Notes under the pieces: generated by a model
The model's input: only the letters and a program-made list of their open reading frames with translations
Database searches by the model: none
Told to the model about the DNA's origin: nothing
Program-made: the position numbers and the translations under genes
In this document: in pieces, positions 55,173 through 64,000 of the stretch
Position numbering within the stretch: position 1 is the stretch's first letter
How the letters are laid out: each line of letters begins with the position of its first letter
NCBI GenBank assembly: GCA_026982695.1
Contig: JALSGS010000014.1
Coordinates: 178,241-242,240, forward strand
Direction: 5' to 3'
Source: Saprospiraceae bacterium
GTDB lineage: Bacteria > Bacteroidota > Bacteroidia > Chitinophagales > Saprospiraceae
Length of the DNA: 64,000 nucleotides

Positions 55173-55998
55173 GAGGTAACGGTGCTCTTTGTGGAATTGC
55201 CGCCAGTGCCGTGGGATATGCTTCGTCTTTCGGCAACAGCAATAAATGACATTTGCCGCGATGGGCAATTAAGTCCGGTGTCTCCATGACCACCGCCTCC
55301 TTCATATACCACGCCTGGTAGTCCACCTGGCAGCACCAATCCAGTACTAAGCGCGCATTTTCCACCATGGGTAATTCGGGCGGACTGTGCATTTCCACCA
55401 TGATCCAGGGCTGGCCTGACCGGGCAGTTTGTATGGCCCCTTCCAACACCTTGGATTCGGCACCCTCCACATCAATTTTGATAAAATCGGGTACCCATCC
55501 TTGTTCTTCCACCAGCTTGTCTATCGTTGTTGTAGGAACATGAATTACGCTACCTGTTGCTGCTGCTGTCTTTGCATGTCCCTTGTACATGCTGCCTGCA
55601 GCTCCTGCACCAACCGTATAAAAGGGTACGACCTCTCCCACCCTATCACTTGCAAATGCAGTAATATAGGAGCTATGGGCTGCCAGGTTGTTGTAAATCA
55701 GGTTAGCGGCTGCACGACTCAAAGCCACGGGATTGGGATCAATCAGAAGAATGCGCTCCATTCCCTTCAGGGCTGCTACCAGGGCGGTAAATCCTACGTT
55801 TGCACCCACATCATAAAGTCGTTTTCGGTGAGCGGCCAACCATACAAACCAGGCATCATCCTGATCAGGCTGCTGCCGCACGGTGCCCGGCAGCACTTTT
55901 ACGGGGTGCCCCAACAGGGTCGTAGTTTGCAATGCCCGCCTCCCACTGGTCCAATTGGCATAGAGGCCCAGCAGCTGGCGTTTGAGGGTTTGGATCAT
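55165..55998 (-). CDS. FkbM-family methyltransferase
   Basis: Seen: 277 residues; LYDVGANVGFTALVAALKG (SAM motif), LIDPNPVAL, and FIKIDVEGAESKVLEGA, the FkbM signature. Known: FkbM-type enzymes O-methylate hydroxyl groups in polyketides and many surface glycans. Given the surrounding glycosyltransferases, O-methylation of a sugar is the likely role. Overlaps the GT2 gene upstream by 4 bp. Confidence 0.92.
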   Translation of the reverse strand: MIQTLKRQLLGLYANWTSGRRALQTTTLLGHPVKVLPGTVRQQPDQDDAWFVWLAAHRKRLYDVGANVGFTALVAALKGMERILLIDPNPVALSRAAANLIYNNLAAHSSYITAFASDRVGEVVPFYTVGAGAAGSMYKGHAKTAAATGSVIHVPTTTIDKLVEEQGWVPDFIKIDVEGAESKVLEGAIQTARSGQPWIMVEMHSPPELPMVENARLVLDWCCQVDYQAWYMKEAVVMETPDLIAHRGKCHLLLLPKDEAYPTALAAIPQRAPLPHG

Positions 55999-57359
55999 GG
56001 TTTTTCTATTGTTTTCAAAGCATTTAAGTGCGAAATCTTAGCCCCTTCCTGCAGCATCTGGCTTGCCTGCGTCCAAGAGCGCCCCACCTGCCAGATAACC
56101 AACGGAAAAAGTAGCAGCAACAAGGGCAAGCCAAATAGAAGTAGTGCGGGACGCCGCTTGTAGCGGTAAGGCATGAGCGAAGGGGGAACCCCTTTGAGTA
56201 ACAGCAAAGCTGCCACGCGCCGACCGAAGTACTTGCGCGTCAGATAGAGCACACTGGGAACCGGCCGCGGTGCCAGCCAACTTTTGGGGCGGAACCCGTC
56301 CCAGCTCCCCATTTGGCGCAAGCCACCTGAGCTTACTTTCAAATGCAGGCGCCTTGCATAAGGATTAGAGATATTCTTGAAGCCGGCCAGGTACGCGCGC
56401 AAACCGAATTCTCCATCCCCCTGGCGTTGTCCTTCAAATTGACGGTCGAACAATCCCACCTTTTCAAAAACCCTGCGGTGTATCATCACATTGCCCGTGT
56501 CCAGTTGATCCGACCAGCGAAGAAAACTGTAGTGTTCCGGCACTTTAGCTCCTACAACGGAAATGGACACGCCAGAAGAAATATCCGCCTCAAAAAAATC
56601 CAGGCACTTGATGTGGTTGGCGATCCAGTCTGCCTCCACCCTGGAATCGTCGTCGAATAGTAATATCAAATCACCATATGCCTGTTTAATCGCAGTATTC
56701 CTCGCCAACCACAAGGCCTTTTCTTCCTGACGAATCACGCGAAGGTTCAATTGGAAAGACTCGTAGAAATCGGGCTGATAGGGCTCCGATTGATCCACGA
56801 CGATGACTTCAAAGTGACAGTAATTCTGCTTTTCCAGGTCGTGCAGTACATCCTTCAGGTAGGGGTATCGGTTGAGCGTGGGGATGACCACCGTCACCAG
56901 CGGCGCCTCGCGCAGGAGAGGGGAATCGAAATGCTCCCATTCCTCCTGGTGCGGGAACACCTTGTCGTAAAGATCAACTCTCGACACTTTTCGCTGGGAT
57001 GCAAAAGCTCTCAGTTCCCGAAAAGGGCTTTGACCACTCAGCAAGCGCAAAAGGAACACATACCAACTCCACAAGGGATGAAAGTACTTGCGCACGAAGC
57101 GATATTCGTCCTGCAGGGAGGGACGAACATTTTTCACCTCCAGTCGCTTGTCCGGGTCGGTCTCTATCACCCCGCGGTTCCAGGCCTGCCAGGCCGCATC
57201 CAATTTGGCTATTTCCCGGCTGGAGTAAGCCTCGTCGAAATCCACCAATGCCTTCTGCTTCCCGTCCATTTTATCCCAATCGACGAAATAGGGGATGTCA
57301 CTTTTGGGGAAGAGGTGGAAGTACCAGGTGGGGGAGAGGTATTGGTGGAATTGGAACAT
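55995..57359 (-). CDS. Large glycosyltransferase family 2 with extra N-terminal region
   Basis: Seen: 454 residues. A first part of about 150 residues is of unknown type, rich in aromatic and charged residues (DEAYSSREIAKLD). The GT2 core starts at VTVVIPTLNRYPYLKD and has VVDQSEPYQ, ARNTAIKQAYGDLILLFDDDSR (acidic DDD) and GQRQGDGEFGLRAYLAG. A hydrophobic C-terminal helix (LLLFGLPLLLLLFPLVIW) follows. Starts one base after the stop of the next upstream gene. Specificity unknown. Confidence 0.88.
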   Translation of the reverse strand: MFQFHQYLSPTWYFHLFPKSDIPYFVDWDKMDGKQKALVDFDEAYSSREIAKLDAAWQAWNRGVIETDPDKRLEVKNVRPSLQDEYRFVRKYFHPLWSWYVFLLRLLSGQSPFRELRAFASQRKVSRVDLYDKVFPHQEEWEHFDSPLLREAPLVTVVIPTLNRYPYLKDVLHDLEKQNYCHFEVIVVDQSEPYQPDFYESFQLNLRVIRQEEKALWLARNTAIKQAYGDLILLFDDDSRVEADWIANHIKCLDFFEADISSGVSISVVGAKVPEHYSFLRWSDQLDTGNVMIHRRVFEKVGLFDRQFEGQRQGDGEFGLRAYLAGFKNISNPYARRLHLKVSSGGLRQMGSWDGFRPKSWLAPRPVPSVLYLTRKYFGRRVAALLLLKGVPPSLMPYRYKRRPALLLFGLPLLLLLFPLVIWQVGRSWTQASQMLQEGAKISHLNALKTIEKP

Positions 57360-57360
57360 T

Positions 57361-58542
57361 TCAGCTTAGGTAAAACTCAAGAAACTCTCGCTGTTGCTTT
57401 TCCAGATTAAACTCCCGCCGCACCCGCTCAACGGCCTGCCGGCGGATAGAATCATGTGCAGATGGCTCCATTTGCAGGACCTCTTCGATCTTTGCTGCCA
57501 GCAAATCCGGGCGGCGTTTGGGCACTACCCAGCCGGTTTGTCCGTGCAGCACGTTTTCCGGCAGCCCCTCAGCATCCGACACGATGCACAGCAGTCCCAT
57601 GGCCTGGGCCTCAAGCACCGCATTGCAAAAGCCCTCCTGGACGCTGTATTGCAGATACAAATCCGCCTCATCCATTGCCGCTATTACCGCTTCAGGACTT
57701 TGCCTGCCGGCAAAAACGACCCGTTCTTTGATCCCCAATTGGTGAGCAGCAAAGCAGAGTCGCTCGTATTCAGATCCTTCCCCAATGATCGTATAGCGAA
57801 AATCAACACTCTTCTGCTGCAGCAAAGCCAGCGCTTCCAGCGTATATTCCAGGCCTTTTTTCCAGTGCAGGCGCGCCACCGTCAGAATGCAAAGCGGCTG
57901 CTTCAATGATTTTGTAGGATTGGAAGGTGTAAAGCGATGTATATCAATTGCCGGGGTGATTTTCTGGTAAGGGACTGAGTTGGGCAAACCCAAGCTCCGC
58001 CCCACTTCCAACAGATCATCGGAAATGGTATGGACCTTATCTACACGCTGCCAGAGTTGATGATAACAACCCGGGTGCTTCAATGGATAGAGACACACAT
58101 CATAGCCGCGAAAGCTCACCGCCATCTTGGCTCCTATGGCTTTCGCCAAATTTTCTCTGCGCAAAGCCATGGTGGCAAAACCGAAGTGCAGCCAATCGAG
58201 GCGATGCGGCAGAATGTGGCTATTGAGATACAGGTTTTCGATGGCCTTGCGCCAGCTGGAGCCCGAGGCTCGCTCCAGTCGAAACAGGCGATACGCCCGC
58301 CGCGGCGCTCGTAACAGTAAGAGGGCCAACACCCAGGCAGCCAAAAAGAGCTGAACAGTTTTTGAAGCGACCACAGGTGGTGCCTCATGAACCGGACACA
58401 GGTCGAAATCGGCCTTGCACTTGCCCACAAAAAGACGCACTTCAAATCCCGAAGCCTGAAGCCCTGCAATTTTGGATCGGAAAAAAGTTTCGGAATAAGC
58501 AGGGGTGGAGGGAAGTACCAGACCTATCCTCACTTGGTGCAT
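57361..58542 (-). CDS. Glycosyltransferase family 4
   Basis: Seen: 393 residues; VRIGLVLPSTPAYSETFFRS; SFRGYDVCLYP; ILTVARLHWKKGLEYTLEAL; VVFAGRQSPEAV; and YSVQEGFCNAVLEAQAMGLL with the donor-site Glu residues. The LHWKKGLEY and GRQSPE features resemble GT4 enzymes of colanic-acid type (WcaL-like), but this is only a resemblance. Overlaps the methyltransferase upstream by 13 bp. Confidence 0.9.
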   Translation of the reverse strand: MHQVRIGLVLPSTPAYSETFFRSKIAGLQASGFEVRLFVGKCKADFDLCPVHEAPPVVASKTVQLFLAAWVLALLLLRAPRRAYRLFRLERASGSSWRKAIENLYLNSHILPHRLDWLHFGFATMALRRENLAKAIGAKMAVSFRGYDVCLYPLKHPGCYHQLWQRVDKVHTISDDLLEVGRSLGLPNSVPYQKITPAIDIHRFTPSNPTKSLKQPLCILTVARLHWKKGLEYTLEALALLQQKSVDFRYTIIGEGSEYERLCFAAHQLGIKERVVFAGRQSPEAVIAAMDEADLYLQYSVQEGFCNAVLEAQAMGLLCIVSDAEGLPENVLHGQTGWVVPKRRPDLLAAKIEEVLQMEPSAHDSIRRQAVERVRREFNLEKQQREFLEFYLS

Positions 58543-59363
58543 ATAAATGCATATTCTTTGAGTGGAATAGCAAGTGAATGGCCCTCTATGATATTGTCGT
58601 AATCATGTAAGTTCTTTACTAAAACAGATGAAAAGTGTTTCTCGAGTTTCTCGACTATGTCAAGCCCATAATGCCTGTAGTGACCATTGTGCCTTAAGTC
58701 CGGGAAATAATAGGTTTCCTTTTGATTCCAATCGCCGGGTATCGTAATTACAGCAATCCCTCCCCCTCTCAAGACTCTTGCCATTTCAGAAATAGCTGCA
58801 TCATCATCTTCCACATGTTCGATGACGTGATTGCAAAAGATAATGTCAAAAGATTGGTCTGAAAATGAGAGCTTTTGAATGTCCTCATTCCGGAAGTCAA
58901 CATCCTCCAAAATAAAGTCTGTTGTAAAGTATTCTATCTCCTTATATTTTCTTCTAATAAAATCAGCAAGAATAGGTTCTGGAGCAAAATGCAGGACCCT
59001 TGTCCTATTATTATGTCCATCGAGGATTTCTTCATACAAATACCGTAGGCCTCTATGTCGAGACCTGCTATTGCAGCTTGGACAAGCTGAGTTCCATTTG
59101 ATCTCACGTTCATTACTGATATGTATAAATGATCTACTCTCCGCATTACAAAATGGACAGTAAAGTTTATTGGTGGACTTGAGAAGTCCCATTGTTCTTT
59201 CATTAATCATATTTAACCCCTCAGACAAGAAGTAATGCCAAAGTTTTCTGGTATTTCCTTCTAAGGCAATACCATATAAGTTCCCTAAGAAATGACGTAT
59301 TGTTTTCTTCTTTCGCTTTTGCCATGCACCTGGATTTATCGTCGTGTCAATCATTGTTTTCAA
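58530..59363 (-). CDS. SAM-dependent methyltransferase with N-terminal zinc-ribbon-like cysteines
   Basis: Seen: 277 residues. Near residues 69-95 lie two CxxC pairs (CPFCN ... CPSCNSRSRHRGLRYLY), a layout known from one group of methyltransferases in polysaccharide and secondary-metabolite loci. The SAM domain has VLHFAPEPILADF, DFILEDVDFR, FDIIFCNHVIEHVEDDDAAI and EMARVLRGGGIAVITIPG. The gene is strikingly AT-rich against its neighbours, suggesting later acquisition. It overlaps genes on both sides, so it is still in the operon. An ATG at 59354 is an alternative start. Acceptor unknown. Confidence 0.87.
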   Translation of the reverse strand: MKTMIDTTINPGAWQKRKKKTIRHFLGNLYGIALEGNTRKLWHYFLSEGLNMINERTMGLLKSTNKLYCPFCNAESRSFIHISNEREIKWNSACPSCNSRSRHRGLRYLYEEILDGHNNRTRVLHFAPEPILADFIRRKYKEIEYFTTDFILEDVDFRNEDIQKLSFSDQSFDIIFCNHVIEHVEDDDAAISEMARVLRGGGIAVITIPGDWNQKETYYFPDLRHNGHYRHYGLDIVEKLEKHFSSVLVKNLHDYDNIIEGHSLAIPLKEYAFICTK

Positions 59364-60744
59364 GTTTATTGAATAGATTTAATGTCAACAGCATGCTCAC
59401 CGGATGCGAATACTTGACTGCATCCTCCTCTTTGAATTTGCGATAAAACTCCTCCCGCAATGCTTTAGGAACAAAGCTATCGGCATCGATCAGGTGTTTG
59501 CGCAAGTGCCGATCGTTTTCAGCCCCTACGAACTGCAATTCCCAATTGCGCTGCACCAGGGGCTTTCCCAGCAAAGACTGAATGGTACGTCTGGACTTGT
59601 CCAGCAGGCGATACGGCAGGTTCCAGGGCACGCGATTCCAAGTATAGTTGTACAGGTTGAATGGACGATGCGCCTGCCAAGTGATCTTAGCCAGCTGGGG
59701 TGCTACCAGCTTAAGATATTCAATCTGGATCTGGCGACCCGCCAACCAGCGCTCAGGCACGGTGCACACAAAACGGCACATCTCATCGTGGTAATAAGGA
59801 AGTGCAATGGGATGAACCGAAGCAAATACAGACAGGTTGACCGTCGTCCAGCGGTAAGCCCAGTACCTCGACTTGAAAGCTCGGATGCGGGCATTGGCGT
59901 TGTCGATATCCAGTGTGCGAAGCAAATCCGAGATGCGTTCCTCGAGGTAGTCCCGAAAATGTCCTTCGAGCCCCCAGGTGCGCCAGAGCGCTTCAGCCAG
60001 TTCGAGACCTCCTTTCTTTACCATTTTTTTCAGTACCACCTGGCGCTGAGCCTCGAAGTCAAGTCCATCGGGCACGCCCATATCGTCGAACAGCACATCG
60101 CCCCAATGTCCCAACAGGAATAGCTCTCCCATATCCCGAAAGCGATCGACAAAGGCCATCTGGCGAGGATGCGTGAATTCGGCATGGCAGCCGTTCAAAA
60201 CAGCCAGACGGTCGATGACCTGCCACAGGTATCCCCTGGGCACGACCAGCTTCTGGAAATCAAAGCCAAGCGCACGCGCAATGGCCTGTCCATAGCTGGT
60301 TTCCGGATGCCCCTGCTCAAATTCATAGGAAAAGGCCTGCACCTGCTCGGGCCGATCGCGCAGAGCAGCTGCCAGGGTCCGACTGTCCAGACCACCGGAC
60401 AAGGGCAGGATGACCCGCTTGTTGCCCACTGCCTCGCGCACCAGTCGCTCAAACAAATGAGCAAATTCTTCCGTCGCCTGCTTCAGGCTGATGTCACGCG
60501 GGGTGTAATGCCAGTCCCAGTACTTTTTCTCAGTCAGTACATAGCCCGCTTCATCCAGGCTGTATGCGTATCCAGGCTGTAGTGCCATCTCGTCAATCCA
60601 GTACGTATCTCGTTCGAGAAAAAAGCCCGTAGCGGCAAAGACGCAGATAGCCTCTCGATCTAGTGCTCGCACTCTATTTCTTTTCCCAAACAGCACCCGA
60701 TCGGGTAGAATGGGCACTTTTACCTTCTGGAGAGTCACATTCAT
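59347..60744 (-). CDS. Asparagine-synthase-like protein lacking the glutaminase nucleophile
   Basis: Seen: 465 residues. The ATP-pyrophosphatase domain is present with the PP-loop LPLSGGLDSRTLAAAL. The N-terminal glutaminase domain is cut down to about its last third (ATGFFLERDTYWIDEMALQPG) and has no Met-Cys start, so it cannot use glutamine by the normal route. Known: AsnB-like proteins in glycan clusters can amidate uronic acids or couple amino groups; ammonia could come from a partner. The complete AsnB two genes upstream is an obvious candidate partner (inference). It begins in an ATGA overlap with the upstream gene. Confidence 0.87.
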   Translation of the reverse strand: MNVTLQKVKVPILPDRVLFGKRNRVRALDREAICVFAATGFFLERDTYWIDEMALQPGYAYSLDEAGYVLTEKKYWDWHYTPRDISLKQATEEFAHLFERLVREAVGNKRVILPLSGGLDSRTLAAALRDRPEQVQAFSYEFEQGHPETSYGQAIARALGFDFQKLVVPRGYLWQVIDRLAVLNGCHAEFTHPRQMAFVDRFRDMGELFLLGHWGDVLFDDMGVPDGLDFEAQRQVVLKKMVKKGGLELAEALWRTWGLEGHFRDYLEERISDLLRTLDIDNANARIRAFKSRYWAYRWTTVNLSVFASVHPIALPYYHDEMCRFVCTVPERWLAGRQIQIEYLKLVAPQLAKITWQAHRPFNLYNYTWNRVPWNLPYRLLDKSRRTIQSLLGKPLVQRNWELQFVGAENDRHLRKHLIDADSFVPKALREEFYRKFKEEDAVKYSHPVSMLLTLNLFNKLENND

Positions 60745-61856
60745 TGGTACAGGCTTGTGTAAAACTGCTCGTGTTGCCGCACCTCGCGTTCAATGGTGAA
60801 ACGGGCTTCGACCTCTTTGCGCAACCGAAGTCCCAGGGCCATGCGCTCTTCAGACGGCATTGCCAGCAATATCGCCATTTTCTCTGCCAGTTCCTTGGAA
60901 TTGCCCGGCTCAAACAACAGGTCGGGGAAATTTGCTAATTGATCCCGAATGCCCGGAATACGGCTTCCCAGTACAGGCAACCCGCTTGCCATGGCCTCCA
61001 AAAGAGATACCGGAGACCCTTCTTTTTTGCTAGGTAGCACAGATAAAATAGCCTTATCTAAATAATCCCGCACATTGAGCACTTTGCCTGTAAATATCAC
61101 CTGTCCGTCTTCTACTAAATCCCGAAAAATGCTTTTCAACTGCTCGGCGTACTCACTGCGATCGTCTCCCACAATTGCCAGATGCACCTTCGGGAAGTCA
61201 GGTGCTATCCTTCGGTAGGCCTCGAGTAGAATCTCTACGCCCTTTACGGGCACGAGATTGGCCACACATACAATCCATTGAAACGATTGCGGAAGAGGAC
61301 AAGGAGAAGGGGAGGGCTGCCCCGTGGGCTGGAATTCCGAGGTGTCCACACCCCGAGGAATCAAGGTCACCTTCTTCCAACCCGGAAAAAAATCGCGCAG
61401 CATATCGGTATTCTGAGCGATGATGCCGTTGGCCAACCACGAACGCAAATACCAGGCATTTTTTGAAGACCCACCCCAGTTCATGTTCTTTTTCGAAAAG
61501 ACCCATTTGGCTCCAGCCAAACGGGCAGCCAACGCTTCGGAGTAGTCAGCGGCATAGTGGAAACTGTGGATGATATCAGGGCGAATTCCCCGAAAAAACC
61601 GCGCCGTGCGCAACACATGAACCAGCCCGCGAAGACGCCTGGACATGTCCGCTGTGTAGGGGTAAAGGTGGATGGGAATCCCCGACTTTCGCACGACTTC
61701 AAAAAACGCGCCCCGATCGTGCATGCAACAGATATGCGGCTCGAATCGCGCGGAATCCAGACGCGTGGCAATCTTCAGCAGCGCTTTGCCACTTCCAGCG
61801 GTGTCGAAGTTGGGAATGGTGAATAGGATTTTCAATGGTCTCGACGGATGTCCCAT
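60741..61856 (-). CDS. Glycosyltransferase family 4
   Basis: Seen: 371 residues; ILFTIPNFDTAGSGKALLKI; LIPRGVDTSEF; VCVANLVPVKGVEILLEAY; VIFTGKVLNVRDYL; and KEGSPVSLLEAMASGLPVLG. The ATG at 61856 fits the family N-terminus; the frame is open 11 codons further. It overlaps the AsnB gene upstream by 25 bp. Specificity unknown. Confidence 0.91.
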   Translation of the reverse strand: MGHPSRPLKILFTIPNFDTAGSGKALLKIATRLDSARFEPHICCMHDRGAFFEVVRKSGIPIHLYPYTADMSRRLRGLVHVLRTARFFRGIRPDIIHSFHYAADYSEALAARLAGAKWVFSKKNMNWGGSSKNAWYLRSWLANGIIAQNTDMLRDFFPGWKKVTLIPRGVDTSEFQPTGQPSPSPCPLPQSFQWIVCVANLVPVKGVEILLEAYRRIAPDFPKVHLAIVGDDRSEYAEQLKSIFRDLVEDGQVIFTGKVLNVRDYLDKAILSVLPSKKEGSPVSLLEAMASGLPVLGSRIPGIRDQLANFPDLLFEPGNSKELAEKMAILLAMPSEERMALGLRLRKEVEARFTIEREVRQHEQFYTSLYQ

Positions 61857-63688
61857 TGCAGCAGAGCGTAAAGCGTAAACAAAGGCCACTTGTAGTCACG
61901 CACGCCCCTTAAATGATCGCACCACATGGTTTCCACTGCTGTTCTCTGGATTCCGAGTTTCGCCTGGGCATGAGCGTTCAAAAGCACCTCTTCGAAATGC
62001 TCTCGCAATTGTTGCCGCATCCATTGGCCCAGCGGCACGGAGAAACCGCGTTTTCGGTTGTCGATGGGGGCCGCCGGCAATTTGCTTTTGAGCAGTTGCT
62101 TCAACAATTCCTTCTTTTTATCTGGGCCAAAACTGAGCCAGGGGTCAATTTTCAGCGAGGCTTCGATAAACGATTTCTTCAAAAACGGCACCCGCACTTC
62201 CAGCGAGTTATCCATGCTTGCCAGGTCCACTTTGCGCAAGGTCTTCTGCATCATGCCGTAAAACTCAGCTTTGCGCATATAGCCCACCAACTCGTGCATG
62301 TCTTTCGCACGTGGATAGGCATAGGTGCAATAGCTCTCGGGCAGGGAAACCCCGCGCAGATCGGGGAACAGCTGTTCCAGCCAGTGCTTGTCAAAACGAG
62401 AATGTAGCCCCTGATGTGCCACGCCTTGTGTGGAGAAAAGCACCGCACTGTTGATGTGTTTGTTCTTTCCAAAGACGCGATCGATGCCGTAAAGCCCGTA
62501 CTTCAGTGCATAGGGCAAGCCCTGAAAGCGGATGTTTTTGCCCACGCTCCAGAATCGCTCGTAGCCAAAAAAAAGCTCGTCGCCTCCGTCGCCCGAAAGG
62601 GCCACTTTGACCTCGCTCCGTGCCAGGCGGGAAACCAGCCAGGTGGGGACGATGCTGAAATCGGCCATGGGTTCGCGCAGCGCTTCAGCAACCCGGTCCA
62701 TGATTGCCACCGCAGCGGATGCATCCATCTTTTCCAGATGATGCTCGATATCCATGAGGCGGGCATACGCCGTCGCATCTTCCGATTCATCATGTACCTT
62801 GCTATCACTGCCGATCGAAAAAGCCTTAAACTTTCCTTTCGTGTGCTTGCGGGCGAAATAGCAAACCAGGGGCGAGTCGATCCCGCCGGAAAGGAATGCC
62901 CCCAAGGGTACGTCGGCCATGAGCTCGGCCCGTGTGGCCGCTTCCAACTCTGCAGACACGATTTCCAGAGCCTCTTCCCTTTCCCTGATCGTCGGTTCCA
63001 CAAATTCGGGAAATTCCCAGAAGCGATGCCTGTGGATTTGTCCATCTGCCTCGATACGCATCAGCTCGCCCGGCATCAACTGTCCGGTTCCCTGGTGCAG
63101 CCCAAATGGCGCAGGCAAAAAGTGTTGTTCGAGATACAGCCTGAGCACCTGCGGATCTACAGCATTGGTGTGAAAAGTCGGAAAAGCTACGACCTGGTCG
63201 TACTGACTGGCAAAGACGATGCGCCCACCATCCATGGCGTAAAAAAGTGGTTTAATGCCTGCGAAATCGCGGGCCAGCCACAAACATCGGTCTTGCCTGT
63301 CATAGACCCCCAGGGCAAACATGCCATCGCAACGCTCCACAACCTCCTGAACGCCAAATCGATCGATGGCCACGGCCAGCGTTTCCGTATCACTATTTCC
63401 GTGAAAGACGATATCCTTTCCCACCCACTCGCGCAATTCCAAATGGTTGTACACCTCTCCGTTGTACACCAACCAGTACCTCCCCGACGGACTTTGCATG
63501 GGCTGATGGGCATTGGGGCTCAAATCGAGAATGGCCAGGCGGTTGTGCCCTACCTGACAGCACGAATCCACCACCTGCACCCCTTGATAGTCTGGTCCGC
63601 GTCGCACCGATCGCTGCAAGATGCGACGAAACTCCGCTTCCTCAGTCAGCCTTCCACCAAATGCAAATTCACCCAGAATGCCACACAT
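61832..63688 (-). CDS. asnB: Asparagine synthase (glutamine-hydrolysing), AsnB-type
   Basis: Seen: 618 residues. It starts MCGILGEF, so Cys2 is available as the glutaminase nucleophile. VRRGPDYQGV, NRLAILDLSPNAHQPM and YNGEVYNHLELR follow. The synthetase domain has LGAFLSGGIDSPLV (PP-loop) and ALSGDGGDELFFGYERFW. Known: this group makes asparagine or, in polysaccharide clusters, may amidate a sugar acid or peptide group. The location between glycosyltransferases supports the second role. Six bp separate it from the next upstream gene. Confidence 0.92.
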   Translation of the reverse strand: MCGILGEFAFGGRLTEEAEFRRILQRSVRRGPDYQGVQVVDSCCQVGHNRLAILDLSPNAHQPMQSPSGRYWLVYNGEVYNHLELREWVGKDIVFHGNSDTETLAVAIDRFGVQEVVERCDGMFALGVYDRQDRCLWLARDFAGIKPLFYAMDGGRIVFASQYDQVVAFPTFHTNAVDPQVLRLYLEQHFLPAPFGLHQGTGQLMPGELMRIEADGQIHRHRFWEFPEFVEPTIREREEALEIVSAELEAATRAELMADVPLGAFLSGGIDSPLVCYFARKHTKGKFKAFSIGSDSKVHDESEDATAYARLMDIEHHLEKMDASAAVAIMDRVAEALREPMADFSIVPTWLVSRLARSEVKVALSGDGGDELFFGYERFWSVGKNIRFQGLPYALKYGLYGIDRVFGKNKHINSAVLFSTQGVAHQGLHSRFDKHWLEQLFPDLRGVSLPESYCTYAYPRAKDMHELVGYMRKAEFYGMMQKTLRKVDLASMDNSLEVRVPFLKKSFIEASLKIDPWLSFGPDKKKELLKQLLKSKLPAAPIDNRKRGFSVPLGQWMRQQLREHFEEVLLNAHAQAKLGIQRTAVETMWCDHLRGVRDYKWPLFTLYALLQWDIRRDH

Positions 63689-63694
63689 GAAATG

Positions 63695-64000
63695 CTAATC
63701 TTGCTGGTGTATTTCTTCGAGGCAGCTTATAGGTGCCGGCGAGATTACCTCTTCGTACAATTGCACCATCCCATGCACCATTTGCTCAACCGAGAAGCTT
63801 TCTTCCACGGTCTTTCTGGCCGCACGAATCATTTTAAGCCGTCCGTCTTCGGTCAATGCCGTGAACCGCATAACGGCAGCAGCCAGAGCAGCCGCATTGC
63901 GTACGGGTACCAGAAAGCCATTGACACCATCCTCGATGACCTCAGCTATTCCGCCGCAATCGGTGCTGATGACAGGGGTGCCCAGTGCCATGGCTTCGAG
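63695..64000 (-). CDS. Glycosyltransferase family 4, C-terminal part (5' end beyond window)
   Basis: 102 codons in frame with the window edge, beginning LEAMALGTPVISTDCGGIAE, the donor-binding end of a GT4 domain, then DGVNGFLVPVRNAAALAAA and a C-terminal helix. The N-terminal half lies outside the window. The polysaccharide cluster therefore continues to the right. Confidence 0.88.
   Translation of the reverse strand, partial: LEAMALGTPVISTDCGGIAEVIEDGVNGFLVPVRNAAALAAAVMRFTALTEDGRLKMIRAARKTVEESFSVEQMVHGMVQLYEEVISPAPISCLEEIHQQD

Overview
The window reads as a chromosomal segment of a Bacteroidota bacterium. The evidence is a SusC/RagA plus SusD/RagB pair, a second TonB-dependent receptor with a CarboxypepD_reg-like N-terminus, a Bacteroidetes-type C1B aminopeptidase, a TamB-like giant, an ASPIC/VCBS lipoprotein, and -7 elements of the TAnnTTTG type. 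A Saprospiria-like lineage is a guess; no marker gene fixes it. There is no rRNA, CRISPR array, prophage or transposase.

Layout. 1-2419: partial secreted aminopeptidase C (-) and a GlpD-like glycerol-3-phosphate dehydrogenase (+). 2454-7311: a Wzx-like flippase (-) divergent from a four-gene glycan cassette (+: sulfotransferase, GT2, methyltransferase, GT2). 7348-8340: uracil-DNA glycosylase (-) and two tandem tRNA-Arg genes (TCT, CCG) with a terminator. 8608-18791: envelope and housekeeping hydrolases (an Asp-box/VPS10-like propeller protein, a D-aminoacylase, an outer-membrane protein, a GH3-like/class C beta-lactamase fusion, a VOC protein, a YheT-like hydrolase). 18930-23804: TamB-like protein. 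23843-32111: SusC-SusD-ASPIC/VCBS uptake locus (-). 32518-39451: a two-DTGA PDZ protease, a TlpA-like thioredoxin, an SSS symporter with a structured leader, and a FecA-like receptor. 39569-64000: one long minus-strand surface-polysaccharide cluster that runs off the right edge.

The polysaccharide cluster has most of the parts for making a lipid-linked glycan. It has an initiating phosphoglycosyl transferase, nucleotide-sugar enzymes (Gmd, a FlaA1/CapD-type dehydratase, a DegT aminotransferase), two GT2 and five GT4 glycosyltransferases, and a Wzy/O-antigen-ligase-like polymerase. It also has decorating enzymes: a carbamoyltransferase with its DUF5989 and SxtJ companions, an FkbM and two other methyltransferases, a CapK-like adenylating ligase, one complete AsnB and one AsnB-like protein without the glutaminase nucleophile. 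Most genes overlap or abut, so much of it is probably one operon transcribed right to left. No flippase is seen inside it; the one at 2454-3941 may or may not serve it.

The most unusual signal is a pair of small decayed elements in two intergenic gaps of this operon. One carries a GxxExxY (PD-(D/E)XK-like) gene with an amber codon and a frameshift, bounded by near-matching inverted repeats. The other carries a four-helix-bundle (23S-IVP/S23-like) gene broken by an exact 16-bp tandem duplication and a second frameshift, bounded by repeat-rich ends in inverted orientation. Other points to check are a terminator-like hairpin in the leader of the SSS symporter, a GH3 domain that appears to have lost its catalytic residues, and a GC-rich palindromic intergenic element at 27202-27310.
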